Origin: Mesostigma viride
Taxonomy: Eukaryota > Streptophyta > Mesostigmatophyceae > Mesostigmatales > Mesostigmataceae
Direction of reading: 5' to 3'
Assembly (NCBI GenBank): GCA_009746045.1
Contig: RPFO01000213.1
Coordinates: 11,261,593-11,325,592 of the forward strand
Length of the DNA stretch: 64,000 bases
Shown: positions 23,502 to 32,161 of the stretch, in pieces
How the letters are laid out: every line of letters begins with the position of its first letter
Position numbering within the stretch: position 1 is the stretch's first letter
Notes under the pieces: model-generated
What the model was told of the DNA's origin: nothing
Database searches by the model: none
What the model saw: the letters and a program-made list of their open reading frames with translations, nothing else
Program-made: the position numbers and the translations under genes

Positions 23502-24642
23502 TTACTACTTGTTCTTGCCAATATATATATATATATATATACTACATGCCAATATATACCGTAGTGGCCCTTATATGTGTACGCTGAATTATCGTACGAA
23601 GAGTTTTTGGAATTTTTGCTACGTGTACGTAGACTTTTGGGATTATTTTTTACAGTACGTAGGTATATTGTCAGGGTATATACTTAGGGTCCTCTACAGG
23701 TCTACCCTCTGGGTGGCACTAATATGTGTATTGGCTACCTGAAGGAGATATCTTGGGTTGTACGAGGCCGGAAGGAGGTTTTTTTTGGGCATGTACGAGG
23801 GCAATTCGTACATCATTAAGCGTACTGATAAGGGCCACTACGGTACACTACATGAATGCCACTGTGCTACAACTACAGGCAGTGTTTGTACCTAACATCA
23901 CGTGGATCTTTTGGAAAGCCATGGTGGGGGCCTCTGTCGGGGTATGTGTGTGTGGGTAGGTGGGAGGCCCTGGTGGGGGACTCTCTTGGGGGAACCAGGT
24001 CGGGGGCCTGCACAACTTCAAATGCTAAGCATGGCGCAGCCAACATTATGTAGACGGAATTATCTACAGAAATGTTGTGTCCCGGAGACTAGCAACTGCT
24101 GGAGAGGAACTGACGTATTGAACAGCGCTATCACATAATGCCTGCATTCTGCCACACCGAAGTCCCAAAATAGCGGCGCTGAAACATGCAACTACGCCAA
24201 AAGGGTCTTGCAAAGGGCTGCTATAGCAATAAGAACAAACAGGAGGAGGATTCGCTGCGTCACTGAACGCACATGGCACTGGTTGCGTGCTTGCACGGCA
24301 TGGTCCAGCTGAACACACCAGCCTGTTACCTCCCACCAAACATCCAATAGTACGCAATTTCAATGGGAAGGATACAAATCCGTCGTCATTCTCTCGGCAT
24401 ATCCTTTCGACCGCGGCAATGTGTCGTTGATGGAGCTCCGTTGCATGCGGGTTCATAAAAAGCGCGACTATTTTGTCGTAATTAATCTCCGTTCTAGAGC
24501 CCATGGTGCCTGTGGCAAGTGCTGAACCATCCCTGGTGTTCCACGAGGTCATGCCTGCCTCGCCTTGATGACCAGTAGTAGCACTTCCTCCCGCAGTCTT
24601 AGATAAGCGCCCGGGCAAAACTCGCGTATCCGTGGAATTCAT
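5551..24642 (-). CDS. CFAP69: CFAP69-like cilium/flagellum protein, 17 exons, 1,081 aa
   Basis: Exons in order of translation: 24642-24376, 23032-22926, 20629-20491, 19613-19220, 18192-17508, 16634-16589, 15979-15881, 14079-13969, 13366-13087, 12461-12320, 11646-11528, 10877-10783, 10184-10082, 8742-8684, 7722-7618, 6794-6525, 5775-5551. All introns are GT-AG, every junction keeps phase, and the sum is 1,082 codons with one final stop. The protein is mostly helical with armadillo-like segments and a Gly/Ser/Asp-rich linker of about 110 residues in exon 5. From memory of the family, exons 1-3, 11-14 and 16 match CFAP69: NDDGF-PIRDL, LFMTVAVVDCTWNC, FHEWRSS...LILELWRAEE and KVYAVFKALGF. Human CFAP69 is about 940 residues and is linked to sperm flagella and olfactory cilia. 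An axonemal role here is inferred. The first in-frame ATG was taken as start; ATGs at residues 31 and 47 are alternatives. Confidence 0.75.
6525..6794 (-). CDS. CFAP69: CFAP69-like exon 16
   Basis: The exon has 270 nt and 90 codons, with acceptor CTCCCCAG and donor GTGGGG. It encodes SKVYAVFKALGF, a helical region with HGEVWHKVADELQAEGIKPV, and a C-terminal helix. It matches the C-terminal conserved region of the family as I recall it. Copies of the exon end with better GTGAG donors lie at 6246-6275 and 6430-6447. Confidence 0.8.
6795..7040. repeat. Polypurine minisatellite in intron 15
   Basis: Irregular repeats of about 13-14 nt, such as GAGGGAAAAGAGGCAAGG, fill about 245 bases directly upstream of the exon 16 acceptor in gene sense. 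There they form a very long pyrimidine tract on the transcribed RNA. Confidence 0.8.
7618..7722 (-). CDS. CFAP69: CFAP69-like exon 15
   Basis: The exon has 105 nt and 35 codons, with acceptor CTGTCGCAG and donor GTACGG. It encodes KEEAFLREFSTGFRS and on to KEKGDIM. Copies of its acceptor region (CCTCTTTCTGCGACA) lie at about 7814-7830 and 7857-7872. Confidence 0.7.
8390..8530. repeat. TA-rich low-complexity block in intron 14
   Basis: The block is built of TAATATA, TACTAGTA and similar short palindromic words. No gene or element is seen. Confidence 0.7.
8684..8742 (-). CDS. CFAP69: CFAP69-like exon 14
   Basis: The exon has 59 nt, acceptor CCACTTGCAG and donor GTGAGT. It encodes VTDSGVLANARNPFEGGLK. 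The donor-proximal intron sequence GATAAAAGGCTGGCAC is repeated at 8595-8612. Confidence 0.7.
9397..9938. repeat. CCCCTCCT / CCCTCGT minisatellite in intron 13
   Basis: About 540 bp of pure pyrimidine-rich repeat. The first 215 bp use CCCCTCCT units and the rest CCCCTCGTCCCTCGT units. Both ends carry a copy of the exon 13 junction motif GCGCGCATGAACTCAC. The long open frames in it are a by-product of composition. Confidence 0.9.
10082..10184 (-). CDS. CFAP69: CFAP69-like exon 13
   Basis: The exon has 103 nt, acceptor CCCTCCCAG and donor GTGAGT. It encodes FFHEWRSSHDADIGAAHLIL and ELWRAEE. The junction GCGCGCATGGACTCAC is echoed at about 10011, 9956 and 9382 with polypyrimidine spacers, and the spacer has grown into the minisatellite at 9400-9935. 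Confidence 0.8.
10783..10877 (-). CDS. CFAP69: CFAP69-like exon 12
   Basis: The exon has 95 nt, acceptor CCTCCCCAG and donor GTGAGC. It encodes LDALLTLLEATSEQ and on to CIADILENPK, an armadillo-like repeat. A copy of its 3' end and of intron sequence beyond it lies at about 10620-10672 and still encodes NENPK. Confidence 0.8.
10912..11015. repeat. 13-bp minisatellite in intron 11
   Basis: Seven to eight units of ACAAGCACAAGTG with substitutions occur here, and looser ACAAGCAC words continue to about 11280. Confidence 0.75.
11528..11646 (-). CDS. CFAP69: CFAP69-like exon 11 (most conserved block)
   Basis: The exon has 119 nt, acceptor CCACCCCCAG and donor GTGCGT. It encodes LFMTVAVVDCTWNCILNN followed by RRNLARFI, the block I find closest to the animal protein. 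Confidence 0.8.
12320..12461 (-). CDS. CFAP69: CFAP69-like exon 10
   Basis: The exon has 142 nt, acceptor CACCGTGCAG and donor GTGCGT. It encodes ELFSDPRNATAVRMLGAQLV and on to RILTEEL. A degenerate copy of the exon end and donor region lies at about 12222-12262. Confidence 0.75.
13087..13366 (-). CDS. CFAP69: CFAP69-like exon 9
   Basis: The exon has 280 nt, acceptor CCCCCCTTCCAG and donor GTGGGT, and ends in phase 1. It holds helical repeats ALTLLIQLIPAK and LQTLALRLLLACCPLL around a charged loop. Several donors are possible at the 3' end. The one used is the only one found that keeps phase with exon 10. Confidence 0.65.
13540..13671. mobile_element. 122-bp perfect palindromic MITE with 5-bp TSD
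   Basis: Bases 13545-13666 are two 61-nt arms that are exact reverse complements with no spacer, centred on CCTGC|GCAGG. Each side is flanked by GAAGG (13540-13544 and 13667-13671), and outside that the symmetry stops. Within each arm GTGCGTC and GACGCAC form a smaller inverted repeat. It lies in intron 8 of the CFAP69-like gene and would fold into one long hairpin in the pre-mRNA. Confidence 0.85.
13969..14079 (-). CDS. CFAP69: CFAP69-like exon 8
   Basis: The exon has 111 nt and 37 codons, with acceptor CACCTCCAG and donor GTGGTT. It encodes GGFVACLLSYIDPVHLDA and a following Gln-rich helix. A degenerate copy of the exon end lies at about 13853-13890. Confidence 0.65.
14219..14535. repeat. 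CCCGCCCAT / CCCCCCAT minisatellite in intron 7
   Basis: About 317 bp of C-rich units begin with CCCATCCCGC and move to CCCCCCAT and CCCCCAT. It lies at the 3' end of intron 7, about 140 bp from the exon 8 acceptor in gene sense. Confidence 0.9.
14790..15411. repeat. Compound AAT / GAA / GGA / GAA microsatellite in intron 7
   Basis: A short (AAT)n at 14790-14811 is followed from 14824 by (GAA)n, then about 400 bp of almost pure (GGA)n from about 14952 to 15350, then (GAA)n again to 15408. On the gene strand it reads (TCC)n and (TTC)n. Long open frames of poly-Glu, poly-Gly, poly-Arg or poly-Ser are artefacts of the repeat. Confidence 0.95.
15881..15979 (-). CDS. CFAP69: CFAP69-like exon 7
   Basis: The exon has 99 nt and 33 codons, in phase 0 at both ends, with acceptor GTGGCCAG and donor GTACGC. 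It encodes YEMKQLTWAVVGACCKADT. Copies of its 5' boundary lie upstream at about 16045-16095 and 16130-16180. Copies of its 3' boundary lie downstream at about 15413, 14760 and 14630. Confidence 0.7.
16589..16634 (-). CDS. CFAP69: CFAP69-like exon 6 (micro-exon)
   Basis: A 46-nt exon with acceptor GACGCTCGCAG and donor GTGAGC encodes PEILPFGDIIKPFAL. It is needed to keep phase between exons 5 and 7, which supports it despite its size. Confidence 0.6.
17258..17357 (-). repeat. SINE-like dispersed repeat in intron 5
   Basis: This 100-bp block is the reverse complement of 34259-34359 with few mismatches. The core AACCAGCGCAGGCCAGAAAT is identical in both. The other copy is followed by a (GAATT)n-like tail, which suggests a small retroposon. 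Confidence 0.65.
17508..18192 (-). CDS. CFAP69: CFAP69-like exon 5 with acidic Gly/Ser linker
   Basis: At 685 nt this is the longest exon, with acceptor CCCCACCAG and donor GTGAGT. SILLPLAKVLRQGG, FSTVELLWNVLELTPASRE and later ELVGVLAELLAEMFSGG flank a disordered linker rich in Gly, Asp, Ser, Pro and Asn. The linker accounts for much of the extra length compared with animal homologues. Near copies of the exon end plus donor lie at 17206-17250, and weaker ones at about 17410 and 16971. Confidence 0.75.
18462..18735. repeat. 49-bp tandem repeat in intron 4
   Basis: Five and a half units of 49 bp start at 18462, 18511, 18560, 18609, 18658 and 18707. From the second unit on they alternate TTGACGTCAT and TTGACGTCGT, which hints at a 98-bp higher-order unit. 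TGACGTCA is palindromic. Confidence 0.85.
19220..19613 (-). CDS. CFAP69: CFAP69-like exon 4
   Basis: The exon has 394 nt, acceptor CACCGACAG and donor GTGAGC. The first half is an Ala/Gly/Thr-rich linker. The second half is helical (LVERSGVVRSAVKGL, LLDSLLRALLQFSRYE). Degenerate copies of its 3' junction lie downstream at about 19159-19185 and 19092-19118. Confidence 0.7.
20491..20629 (-). CDS. CFAP69: CFAP69-like exon 3
   Basis: The exon has 139 nt, acceptor ACCTGCAG and donor GTGCGT. It starts with VASLPFVRRSSTDDF, a match to the conserved 'SLPFLK...SDE' region of the family as I recall it. It ends in VQICAAQ in phase 0. Confidence 0.75.
20890..21984. repeat. 26-bp minisatellite, about 42 units, in intron 2
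   Basis: The unit is CAACTGGAATTTCCCGAT plus CCCTCCAT, with a common variant GACCCCTCTAT. Because 26 is not a multiple of 3, the three frames are read in turn. No frame meets a stop, so 425- and 390-codon plus-strand ORFs appear. I do not treat them as genes. Confidence 0.95.
22926..23032 (-). CDS. CFAP69: CFAP69-like exon 2
   Basis: The exon has 107 nt, with acceptor GGGCCAG and donor GTGGGT. It encodes PIRDLPYMDKVVSHMLQFV and on to LCRML, with the next Arg codon split across the intron. Confidence 0.75.
23318..23512. repeat. TTA and TAC trinucleotide repeats in intron 1
   Basis: An irregular (TTA)n block is followed by a nearly pure (TAC)n block of about 110 bp and then a short (TA)n at 23521-23540. 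Confidence 0.9.
24376..24642 (-). CDS. CFAP69: CFAP69-like exon 1 (N terminus)
   Basis: This exon gives 89 codons and ends in phase 0 before GTATCC. The first 46 residues are Ser/Thr/Gly-rich and poorly conserved. From about residue 50 the segment INYDKIVALFMNPHA begins the helical region. Confidence 0.7.
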
Positions 24643-25145
24643 TTTTGGCAGCGCAAGAAGGTTCCTCTACCAAAAGCCCACTAAATGAGTTAGCCCCGTG
24701 TGGTTTGCTGGCTGTATGGAAACTACCGTGGCTGCACGCAAGGCATGGCCGCGCATACAATGTATAGGCATCCGAAGGCGGCTTACATTCAGTGAAAACG
24801 CCGGCATATCCTTTAACTGGTCTGCTGTTTTGGGGGTACACAACACTAAGCCATTGCTGCTTGGGGCACAATATTGGCAAATTTACGTGCGCTGTTCTCC
24901 ATTGCTGCACCCCAAATTAGACCAAATATAGAGACATCGACCAGTGTTTGGATGAACGGGTAGAATAGCGTACGAACTACGAGTACATTGGAGCCTGGAG
25001 TGGTGACGTATGGAGAAAAGACTGAATTGACCGTATCGATTTATAGTGATAACAGTACAGGCTGGTTAGGCTATAGTGACCCTTTTAGTGTCAGCATGAT
25101 TTCCTGGACTATAGTGACCGAATCTCGAGATTCTGAAAACACATC
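24643..25145. promoter_or_regulatory. Upstream region of the CFAP69-like gene
   Basis: About 500 bp separate the chosen start codon from LINE-related sequence. No TATA box or other promoter element is convincing. The promoter and 5' UTR are placed here only by position. Confidence 0.35.
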
Positions 25146-25161
25146 TCCTAGGCAGTTTTTC

Positions 25162-28100
25162 CGGTGAAATGGGTGTTAGTTTATTTCCATATAACAGTTA
25201 AGGTGACCCAGGTATGCCAAAAATAGCCTGAAATGCCTAGTTTTGCCTAAATTGGGGTGCCCGCATTAATAAGGCGCGCCCTGCGACCAAGGTAGCCATT
25301 GTACTGTAGATATATCGTCATCCGGCATACGTGTAAAGCGGACCTGGTTCATGCCCATGAGTGCATGGCGGAAGACTTCCAGGGGGCTGGGGGTGTCATT
25401 GTTAGGGCCCGGGTCCCATACTTTGTGTTGTTCCGTCGCCAGGAGCCAGTAACGACGCATAGCCAGGTTCCAAGAGGAGATAAACCGGCGGACCACGGCA
25501 CCTCTCGTGTACGCGGCACGTAACGTGAATACGGTCTCGTTGCGAACTTGCCATATGGTGTGAAGCATCGTCGTGCGTAGCCATATCCATGCCATCTGGT
25601 TGGCTGTGAGGCTCGCGTCCCGTAATCCCGTGATGCCGAAAATAACCGTAGATAGTGTGACGGTGGTGGGGGGAGCTGTAATAGCCATCCACTTGGCCCA
25701 TATACCCAGCAGCCATTGCCAAACCCCGGCGAGTTGGCGGCAGTCCAGAAATCTGTGCTCAATTGTTTCATCTGGAAAGTTGCATAAGCACGCCGCCGCG
25801 TGGGAGTACCGGTGGTGCAATTGGGAATTGACCCCGATGGCCCGATGCATAAGCAGGTGCTGGACGTCGGTGGCCCGTTTGTCAACCAATGGGTGATCAA
25901 CTGCCAAGGTAATGTTCTTGATCCAGGTGTAGCCCGGCCACTCGGGGTGCCAGCGGAGGCGACCCGGGTGCATCCTATGATTTTTATGTAGAAGTAGCCG
26001 GTATCCCCAGTCTGCCGTGTACTCGAAAAGGCACTTCGTCATGGGGGTGCCGCCAGATGTGAGGACCCACCCAAATTCTAGCGGGTCTAGAGCAAGCGTG
26101 TCCAGTCGCCCTTTGCCAACATGTAGCCATGTGGTGTCGCGTATCACTGTGGTGGGGTCCAAGGGTAACATGCACGCCTGTGACAGTGACCACGGGACCA
26201 CTCGAATGCGGTGACATTGAAATGCTGGAATGTAGGCGTACGATGTAATCAATTTGCCGAGAAGTCCTTGACCGTCGGGTGTCTCCTGGAGCAATTGTAT
26301 GGTAACGCCCGTCGACGCGACCGCAACGATGCAGCCCTTATGTATGGGCGTGTCGCGATCCGGGTAATAGCTCACCCATTCCCCGACTTGTAGGGGTTTG
26401 CGTGGGGTTGTCATGAGGGTATGCCATCCTGCGGGAATTGCTTGTAGAAGGTTGTCCCAAGCTGGTCGGCTGGGCATGTTTGCGATCCACGCACTGATTT
26501 CCGTGTATGTTAGGAGGCGATATCGGTCACCGTCAGCCGCGTATAAATCGATGATTCGCGTAACCGGCGGGTTGGCCGTCAAAAAGCCCTCATATGGGTT
26601 GCGGCCGCTTAAAACACCAAACACATTATGCTCACTATCGCGCAGCAAATCATTGAAATATAATGGTTGGCGTGCCACCTCTTCCCGCGTGGTAGGGTGA
26701 GCAATTCTGTCCGGTTTTAGGTTCTTATAACCTTTCCACATACGTGCCCAGTACCATGATAAGCCTTTATACGAAGTGAGCGCACATGTAAGTATTGCTG
26801 CCCCCAAGTGCCATGATGTACCATTGTTGTGGGTATAGGTTGTGGCGAAAGCTTCTTGTGCCAACATACAACCAGGGTGTGCGTTTACGCCTATGAAAGC
26901 GGTTAGGATCTGTTTGGTGTACACTGACCATAAGCGCCACTCCATATTATGTAAGCCCAAGCCTCCTTGAACCCATGGCATATAGGACATGTCCCGATCG
27001 ATCCATCCCGGCACCGTGTGTGTTATGATACCCTGCTGTTTCCAAACAAAATTGCTGCCGATTCGTTGGATGATCTTGGTGGTGTACTCGTTAGGTGGGT
27101 GACCTTGGCAGTAGTAGAGCACTTTGGAGAATAACATTTGGTTGGTGATGAGGACCCTGCCCCGTAGGCTGAGACGGGGAACCGCTGCCCATCTTGATGC
27201 CGCTTGGAGCATGCCTGTGAGTTTGCCACTGTGTGTTGTGTTGTCATACAAAAAGGTGGGGTGTTCAGCAAGACGTCCATCCATAGTGCAACCGATAGGG
27301 CAGTTGTGTAATAGGTGGTGACCGTCTGGCTGGACCCATGTCACAGGCAGATTAGGGAGTGATAAGCGGGGGGAGGATCCTCTCCCGATGTGCAGCCCCG
27401 TGGACTTTTGCACGTTACACCGCTGTTGAGAGGCCATAGAGTATGTCGTGATATTCTCCATGATAGCATGCACATCGGTAGTGGAGGTGCAGACATTAGT
27501 GGTGTCATCAACATAAGCAGTTTGGAACAAACCTCGCGGTTTACCTTGGATGGGGAAGCCCCTGATCCTGTTGTCGCGAGCGTGCAAAAAGAACAGCCCG
27601 GCATGCGCAAGAAGAAACAGGAGCGGGGACATGCAGTCGCCTTGTGGGAGTGACCTAGAGCTAGTGCCTGTGCGTGAGAAGTGCCCGTTTAGGAGTAGGG
27701 TCCATGAGAGCGATTGAATCATACCGATGGTGACATGCGTGAAAGTGCCACCAAATCCGAAACCGCGCAATGTCTTCTCAAGGTAGTCCCAACACATGCG
27801 GTCAAAAGCTTTTTTGAAATCCCAGAATAGTATGATGCCGAGTATGTTGTGGCGCCACGCTTTTTCCACTATGTCCATAAGCATGGTAATGCTATCGTTT
27901 ATGTGTAGGTTAGCGCGGAAGCCGACTTGTTCCGGACCGATTAGGTCGTCGAGTACTGTGTAAATGCGTAGTTGTAGTATTTTACTGATGATTTTGTACG
28001 CAACCGTGAGTAGTCGTATGGGACGGTAGTTTTGCCATTGAGTTTTAGACCCCTTTTTAAATATGAGGATTAGTGCGGTTTCTGCCCAGTTGCCAGGGAC

Positions 28101-28690
28101 GATACCTGTGCGCCATACTTCGAGGACGCATTTGTAAAAGCCGGCAGAAAGGTCGGGCCAAAACTTCCTCCAAAATTCTACAGGGATGCCGTCCACTCCG
28201 GGTGCACTACCGAGTTTGATTTTGAGCATAGCAGCCTGTGTCTAAGCTTGTGTGGGTGTCTGATCTAGTTCTTGCTGCTGCGTGGTGGTGAGGCGCCGTG
28301 GTATCGCCTGAAGGACTTGGTGGATAGCTTGAGGTGCTTGAGGGTGCGGTTTACTTCGGAATAGCTTCGTAAAATATTGATGACCGCTGTTTAGTATGGA
28401 ATGGGTGTCGGTGTGGATGCCCTGGTCGTCGTGAATTTCAGTTATCAGCGTGTGTGTTCCGGCGTTGCTTCGGGAGGAGTGCAAAATATTCTTTATTCAT
28501 TTTTTCCCCCGTTGTGTGCCACCAAAGGTTTTCCGCATCTATGGCGTTAGCGTGTCTTTCGTATCGTAGTTTGTCCAAGGCTAGCTGGGCTTGTTGCATT
28601 TTCGCCATGTCATAAGTAGTGAGTGTTTGCTTAAGTTGTAGACGATTGACAATACGTTCGTAACATCGGTATTTCGGGGAAATGGGTATA
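25162..28690 (-). mobile_element. LINE-A copy 1 (L1-like, 5'-truncated)
   Basis: This minus-strand non-LTR element carries a nearly complete reverse transcriptase ORF (25266-28229) and a remnant of the linker before it (about 28500-28680, encoding RIVNRLQLKQTLTTYDM). Its 3' end is near 25162 (CACCCATTTCACC in element sense). A 16-bp repeat TCCTAGGCAGTTTTTC lies at 25146-25161 and again at 30858-30873, beyond copy 2. The repeat may be a target duplication bounding both copies. Confidence 0.75.
25266..28229 (-). pseudogene. LINE-A reverse transcriptase with zinc-binding C terminus
   Basis: This 987-codon frame holds the RT palm: KLGSAPGVDGIPVEFW at the start, FRANLHINDS, FWDFKKAFDR (catalytic Asp), LPQGDCMSPLLF, and YVDDTT, a variant of the YXDD catalytic box. 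A thumb and a long connector follow. Near the end CLCNFPDETIEHRFLDC fits the zinc-binding domain of plant and algal LINE RTs. In the same frame upstream a TAG stop (28242-28244) separates it from residues encoded at 28245-28484, and there is another shift near 28490, so the ORF is broken at its 5' side. No endonuclease domain is left. Confidence 0.8.
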
Positions 28691-30857
28691 TTTTATTAGC
28701 CAATTATGGACCAAAGAGGTGAGAGGGGAAATGAGTATCAGCGAATCCTAATGAAGGTGGGCACACACACGTGTGGCGGTGACAGGTGAAAGGCTAATAG
28801 GGCGCGTTATTAGACCAGGGAAGCCATTGGACCTGAGTAATGTCGCCATGAGGCATACTGGTGAATACCTGATTACGGCCCAGTAGATCATGAAAAAGCT
28901 GGAGCGGGCTGGGCTTGTCGTTATTGGGCCCTGGGTCCCACACCCTGTGTTGTTCCTGAGCTAACAGCCAGTAGCGGCGCATAGCCGCATTCCATAGGTA
29001 TATAAAGCGCCGGACTACGCCGCCGCGGGTATACTCCTCGCGGACCTTAAAGACGGTCTCGTTGCGTATGGTCCATATCGCGTATAGCATAGTAGTGCGT
29101 AGCCATATCCATTCTGCTTGGGAAACTGAAAGCTCGGTCCCTGGTGTGCCAGCAATACCGAAAATGATGGTACGCACGCTGATTGGGAGAGTGGGTGGCG
29201 ATGCCGTCCATGCGGCCCAGATGTTAATGAGCCACGTCCAAACCCCAGGGAGATTACAATAAAGAAACCTGTGCTCAATGGTTTCACTAGGGTGCGTGCA
29301 CAGGCATGATGCATCATGACCAAAACGCTCGTGGAGCGTAGCACAGACCCCTATCGCCCTATGCATCAAAAGGTGTTGTACATCAGTGGCCCTGCGGTCC
29401 ACGAGAGGGTGGTCTACCGCCAGGGTAATCATCTTAACCCAAGTGTAGCCCGGCCAATGTATTCCCCAGCGGGCTCGGCCCGGATGGGGCTGATGGTACG
29501 TATGCAACAAGATATCATAACCCCAATCTGCGGTGTACTCAAAGATACATTTGCTGGTTCTGATGTCCCCCTTGGTTAAGACCCATCCAAATTCAACCGG
29601 GTCCAGATGTAGTAGATCGAGCCGTGTGTTGCCCACGTGTAGCCATGTAGTGCTCTCAACCGGGGATAATGGGTCCGGCTGGATCATGCAAGATCTTGGC
29701 ACAGACCATGGGACTACGCGTATGCGGTGACACTGGGAAGCTGGCGTGTACGCATATAAGGTGGATAGTTGATACAGACACCCATTGTGGCCAGAAATAG
29801 CGTCCAGCAGCTGTAGTTGGAGCCCCTCATGTGGCAGAACCGTCACGACTAAACCCTTGCACGCAGGCGTGACTCCGTCGGCGTAGAAGCTAACCCAGTC
29901 GCCGGTTATAATTGGCTTGCGTGGGGCAGTCATCAATGCATGCCACGCAGCTGGTATCGCACTTATAAGAGTTTGCCACGCTTGCAGGGAGGGCATGTGG
30001 GAGACCCAAGTGCTGACCTCGTCGTAGCTGAGCCGTCGATACGCAGCGCCGTGCCCCAGGTAGAGGTCCAGCACCCTGATGAATCGGCGGTGACGCGCGC
30101 AGAAGGCCATCATACGGGTTGTGTCCGTGGAGAGTGCCGAGGGGCTTGTTAGTAGCGTCTGTGATTAAGTCATTAAAAAAGAGTGGCTGCCGTGCCACCT
30201 CCTCCCTAGTAGTAGGAAAGACTAGGCGACCCGGCTTGAGCTTATTGTAACCTGTCCATATGCGCTGCCAGTACCATGGGAGTCCTTTGTACGAAATCAA
30301 GGGTGCTGCCCAGTATGCCCGCCCCCAGTTGCCACGAGGTGCCACTAGCATGGGTGGAAAGAGAGGCTAGCGTTTCACGTGCAAGCATGCAGCCAGGGTG
30401 TGTGTTAACTCCCATAAAAGCGGATATCACTTGTTTAGCATACAGCGACCACAGACGCCATTGTATGTTGTGGAGCCCGAGGCCCCCGTGCACCCATGAC
30501 ATGAAGGACATCTCTCTGCTGATCCATCCGTGGACCGTGTGGGAGATTAAGCCTTTCTGTTTCCAGACAAAATTGCTGCCAAGGCGTTGGATGAGCTGTG
30601 TGGTGGCATCATTGGGTGGGTGTGCTTGGCAATAATACAAGACCTTAGAGAACAACAGTTGGTTGACGATCAGGGTTCGCCCTCGTAGGCTCATGCGGTG
30701 GACGGCCCCCCAGCGCCCTGCGGTAAGGAGGACACCTGCAAGCTTGCCCACGTGGTAACATCGGTATTCATGGCCTTTCTGTTGTCTAAGCTCAGCAGTG
30801 TATTTCTTAGAAAGTTGCAGTACATGTTGTAGGCCGGCTTGCATCCATCGGCAATGA
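28691..30857 (-). mobile_element. LINE-A copy 2 (internally deleted)
   Basis: A second minus-strand copy lies directly behind copy 1. Its 3' end (CCCATTTCCCC in element sense) abuts the 5' end of copy 1 near 28690. The RT palm is absent. Linker sequence joins the thumb region at the word ATACCGATGTTAC (30756-30768), which also occurs at 28661-28673 in the linker of copy 1. That fits a deletion between short homologies. Confidence 0.7.
28794..30844 (-). pseudogene. LINE-A RT C-terminal part, frameshifted
   Basis: Three overlapping frames (30844-30242, 30351-29890 and 30113-28794) continue one another and match LINE-A copy 1 from its thumb to the C terminus. They end in the closely similar GDITQVQWLPWSNNAPY. 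The zinc-binding segment CLCTHPSETIEHRFLYC is kept. At least two frameshifts make it inactive. Confidence 0.8.
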
Positions 30858-30873
30858 TCCTAGGCAGTTTTTC

Positions 30874-32161
30874 ATGACGGATGCAACTGCTGAAGGGGCT
30901 GTCAGAAAAAATTATATCTACTAGTAGTTGTAGCAGCTTTGACTCAACAAATCAGATTTCTGCAAGGAACATACGGATTTCTACCTGACAAGCCGGTATA
31001 TTTTGCGGCCGCCCTCTCAGCAGTTGAATCTGGCATGAAAAACTGCTTGGCAAAAGTGGTCTCGGATCCTTGAGATTCCAAGTAGATTGTTCAGGAAGTC
31101 AAGTTATGTCCAGCTTTAGTTCATTGGCTGTAACTGCCAGCTATATCCTTACTTTGTGAATAACTGCCAGATTCATGGGAATCTTGTCCTTGTCCCGCAG
31201 GAACTTATTTCTTATTTCTTATTTCTGATTTGATGAATATTTTTCCAGATTTTTTTGACCTGCCACACTATTGGCTGGAGCTGTGGGCTTGTCTCCATGT
31301 TAACTTAAGCAGGGGAAGCACAATATGCTTGTTTAGCCCTAGTTTGGTCAGCAAAAGTGGCATTTTCTCAACGTAGATGTTTTAAAAATATTTTCCCATG
31401 AATTTTGATATATTTTGCGGTATTTTTGGAAAAGTATTTCAAAAGTTAAGGCCACCTGACACAATTTTGACCCTTTTGGCCTAACCAGCCTGTATCATTC
31501 CCTGCTTATACTACAGTACTGTAGGCCCAGTATCTTTCAGTTTATCAGTAGACCTGCCTTGGCAATGCAAGGAGCCCTTGGGCCCTTGGCTTAAAGCTTG
31601 GCTGCCAGCAGAAACCAGAACTGCAATGAATGCAAACTGCAAGGTGAAAAGTCTGGTTCAGCCGCTGGGTTCATGCCGAAGCCAACTAGGAGTCTAGGAC
31701 GTGTCAGGTCAAGTATCCTCCTTCCATTTAAAAGCCTATGCTGAATACGACGGTCATGGAGTGCATTCCTGCGTCCAACGAGGCGCGTATGCTGATGTGC
31801 GGAAGTTGCTATCGCTGCCTTCCCTTGCCTCGTGGAAAACGGCAGCGCGCGCCCTGACAGACTACTGCCACCGCAAACGCCATAGCCTTCTCTGTAAATT
31901 CCAGGTCAAAACTGTAGCAGGATGACGGCAGCAGAAACTGCCGCGGAAAGTAGATCACGGTGACGAGGATTTTATCGCAGTGTGCGAAAGTTGATCGGAT
32001 CAAATATTAGCACACAAAGGAGCGATGCGGATAATGATTACTGATATGAACATATATATTTTTAAATCTCTAGCGTATAGATAGTCGTATCGTGTCTTGT
32101 AGTGCTTTCGTCGGACAAGATGCAGTTTACTGTTTAAGACACCCTAGTCGCTTGTTACAAT
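30874..32161. other. Intergenic; upstream region of the 447-aa gene
   Basis: No gene is seen. A block at 31465-31495 (CCCTTTTGGCCTAACCAGCCTGTA) is related to the reverse complement of about 25050-25090, so element-derived sequence extends on both sides of the LINE-A pair. The promoter of the gene at 32162 should lie in the last few hundred bases, but no motif is clear. Confidence 0.4.
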
